Source: JAPLJM01 sp963708515 (GTDB taxonomy: Bacteria > Desulfobacterota > Syntrophia > Syntrophales > Fen-1087). Taken from it: a DNA stretch of 64,000 nt. Shown here in pieces: positions 62,602 to 64,000 of this stretch. The translations under genes were made by a program, and so were the position numbers. Under the pieces are notes generated by a model. That model saw nothing but the letters and a program-made list of their open reading frames with translations. It ran no database searches and was not told where the DNA came from. Each line of letters opens with the position of its first letter. Position 1 is the first letter of the stretch. Where the stretch lies: NCBI GenBank assembly GCA_963708515.1, contig CAVPSX010000018.1, positions 124,001 to 188,000 on the forward strand, in the 5' to 3' direction.

Positions 62602-63401
62602 TGCAATACCCGCCTCAGGACATTCATGGACTCGTTCAACGCTGCTTCATCGAAGATCTCCAGCGTCAAAACGCGTGCTTTTTCGGGCCCGCTGCCCAGG
62701 CGGTTTACGAGGGCGGTCAGTAAACCGTCGGGCAGGCAGGCCAGGCTGCGGTGGTCATGCCCCTCTTCCACCCCGTGGAGATGGAGCACTCTGGTCCGCG
62801 GCAGGTAACGATCCAGACAAGCTTCCGGTGCAACCCCGTTGACCAGGTGGTGTCCGATGTCCAGGCAAACGCTCAGTTCATAGTCAACGACGATATCTTC
62901 AATGAGGTGATACGGATAATCCAGCGTCTCCACACACAGGGTTTCAGGAGAAACGGCCTGGATCAGCCGCTCAACAGCAAGCCGGTGTCCTTGAGTCCAG
63001 CGAATCATTTCCGGGGAGGGGCGCTTTCCGCGATGGTCTCCGTGAAAATGAATGATATAGGCGAAGGGGTTCAGCATCGATGTGAGCTCGATGACGCGCA
63101 GGCACTTGTCCAGCGACCTCCGCCGGATAGCCTCCTCCGCGTGACCCAGCCAGACATCCAGAGGCAGATGCACCGTATAGGTCAGGTCATGCCGGTCCGC
63201 GGTCTCCTTCAGCGCCCGCAGCGTGTCGGCGTCCGGCAGATTGCTGATTTCATGCGATTCAAACAGCACCAGTTCGACGTCATCCACCTTGTCCGCCAGA
63301 AAGGCAACATTGGCCTTCAGGTCCGCGGGAATGACGTACGACGTCGTCCCCAGGCGGAACGGAAACCGGTTCTTTAGAGATGGATATTCCTTAAAATTCA
63401 A
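62598..63401 (-). CDS. CbiR-like cobamide remodelling protein (AP-endonuclease/TIM-barrel family)
   Basis: About 267 residues. FPFRLGTTSYVIPADLKAN, VDDVELVLFESHEISNLP, HFHGDHRGKRPSPEMIRW, CVETLDYPYHLIEDIV and DIGHHLVNGV match CbiR-type proteins, which cleave the cobamide nucleotide loop so that the corrinoid can be rebuilt with a different base. The start is a TTG at 63401 with GGGAGG upstream, overlapping the receptor stop. Placement between receptor and TonB supports a corrinoid role; another sugar-isomerase-like function is possible. Confidence 0.75.
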   Translation of the reverse strand: MNFKEYPSLKNRFPFRLGTTSYVIPADLKANVAFLADKVDDVELVLFESHEISNLPDADTLRALKETADRHDLTYTVHLPLDVWLGHAEEAIRRRSLDKCLRVIELTSMLNPFAYIIHFHGDHRGKRPSPEMIRWTQGHRLAVERLIQAVSPETLCVETLDYPYHLIEDIVVDYELSVCLDIGHHLVNGVAPEACLDRYLPRTRVLHLHGVEEGHDHRSLACLPDGLLTALVNRLGSGPEKARVLTLEIFDEAALNESMNVLRRVLQ

Positions 63402-64000
63402 AGGAAAGGCCTCCCTTAAAGGTGATGCCGGGCATGGGGTAGTAGGTATTGACACCTCCCCACGAGACATTGTCCGACCCGAAGGACGCATATTTCACAT
63501 CGGTCAGGTTTTCCACGCCGAAAAAGGCCGTTACGCTTACTTTTTCGATGGAGGGCTTATAAAGAAGATATAGATTGTAGAGGGTATAGGCCTTCAGCTT
63601 CTCTGCGTTGTTGTCAAAGTCCTGGGACAGGAAGGCCTCGCTCACGTAGCGCACAGAGGGACGGATGGTCAGATTCCAGGGCAGATAGATCTCCACGCCG
63701 GCATTGGCCATCCGGTTCGGCACCAGGGGCATCTCCTTCTTGCTGTGGGGACCGTCCTCAACGGTGGCCATGTGATAGGTGAAATTCCCATAGATCCGTG
63801 CCCGCTTTTCCCACAGATAGGACAGGGAAATCTCCGCACCGTCGTGACGCGACTTCCCGATGTTCTGATTATACCCCGTCCACGGTGTTACATAGACATA
63901 CTGGATTTCATCCTCCATATCGATCCTGAACAGGGTCAAACCGATCTTCAGGTTGTCCAGTGGATGGAATTCCGTTCCCGCCTCCACGCTGATACCCTTT
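63391..64000 (-). CDS. TonB-dependent outer-membrane receptor (C-terminal part, runs off right edge)
   Basis: The last ~203 residues of a TonB-dependent receptor beta-barrel. Alternating strands are visible (DNLKIGLTLFRIDMEDEI; GAEISLSYLWEKRARIYGNFTYH; RPSVRYVSEAFL) and it ends with the aromatic terminal signal GGLSFEF recognised by the BAM complex. Its neighbours suggest corrinoid (BtuB-like) uptake. The N-terminus and plug domain are outside the window. Confidence 0.85.
   Translation of the reverse strand, partial: KGISVEAGTEFHPLDNLKIGLTLFRIDMEDEIQYVYVTPWTGYNQNIGKSRHDGAEISLSYLWEKRARIYGNFTYHMATVEDGPHSKKEMPLVPNRMANAGVEIYLPWNLTIRPSVRYVSEAFLSQDFDNNAEKLKAYTLYNLYLLYKPSIEKVSVTAFFGVENLTDVKYASFGSDNVSWGGVNTYYPMPGITFKGGLSFEF

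Overview
The window looks like chromosomal DNA of an anaerobic deltaproteobacterium (Desulfobacterota), most like the Syntrophales/Syntrophus group. The reasons are a Gram-negative dcw cluster with meso-diaminopimelate-type MurE, a four-subunit pyruvate:ferredoxin oxidoreductase, two-subunit class I fumarase, selenocysteine machinery (SelB) with selenoprotein genes, many ferredoxin-like proteins, and a corrinoid uptake and remodelling cluster. The taxonomic call is inference from gene content; no ribosomal RNA is present.

Layout. 1-13.2 kb (minus strand): mltG-ruvX, then a well-marked promoter with four MraZ boxes and the dcw operon mraZ-rsmH-ftsL-ftsI-murE-murF-mraY-murD-ftsW-murG-murC (murC runs off the left edge; murE carries two single-base frameshifts). 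13.3-17.9 kb (plus): selB-fdhD-yhaM-like-ftcD. 17.9-22.3 kb: a patchy accessory region with a damaged C_GCAxxG_C_C selenoprotein gene, an MFS and an EamA transporter, a clipped lipoprotein and a recombinase remnant, ending at tRNA-Asn. 22.3-28.1 kb (minus): an energy operon porC-porD-porA-porB followed by an SfrB/GltD-like FAD-NAD(P) Fe-S protein and a 2Fe-2S/4Fe-4S protein. 28.4-33.8 kb: fumarase, recR-ybaB-dnaX, SRP RNA, two tRNA-Ser, tadA. 33.8-39.7 kb: beta-CASP hydrolase, an ABC exporter with a LolA-like protein, a VapBC module and a DUF3795 gene that looks like an integron gene cassette. 40-53 kb (minus): metG, ricT, holB, tmk, ferredoxin, NifU-like, lipoprotein, an IspH-UbiA fusion, tlyA, dxs, ispA, xseB, xseA. 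53.3-57.9 kb (plus): a deoxyhypusine-synthase homologue, two PilT-type ATPases (the second frameshifted) and a receiver-like protein. 57.9-64 kb: TPR protein, HesB-like selenoprotein, a CRP/FNR regulator divergent from a ferredoxin-like protein around a perfect palindrome, and a corrinoid cluster (TonB receptor, CbiR-like, TonB, BtuF-like).

How the genes fit together. Cell-wall and isoprenoid genes (dcw; dxs, ispA, ispH) supply peptidoglycan and its lipid carrier. The por operon, its Fe-S/flavin partners, and the scattered ferredoxin, NifU-like and HesB-like genes form an electron-carrier theme. SelB has two candidate clients in the same window.

The most notable findings are two in-frame UGA codons at conserved cysteine positions, one with an E. 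coli-like SECIS hairpin; a family of six palindromic ~160 bp intergenic repeats; a second MITE that supplies the stop codon of the IspH-UbiA fusion; attC-like sites around the DUF3795 gene; and an FdhD that lacks its loop cysteine.
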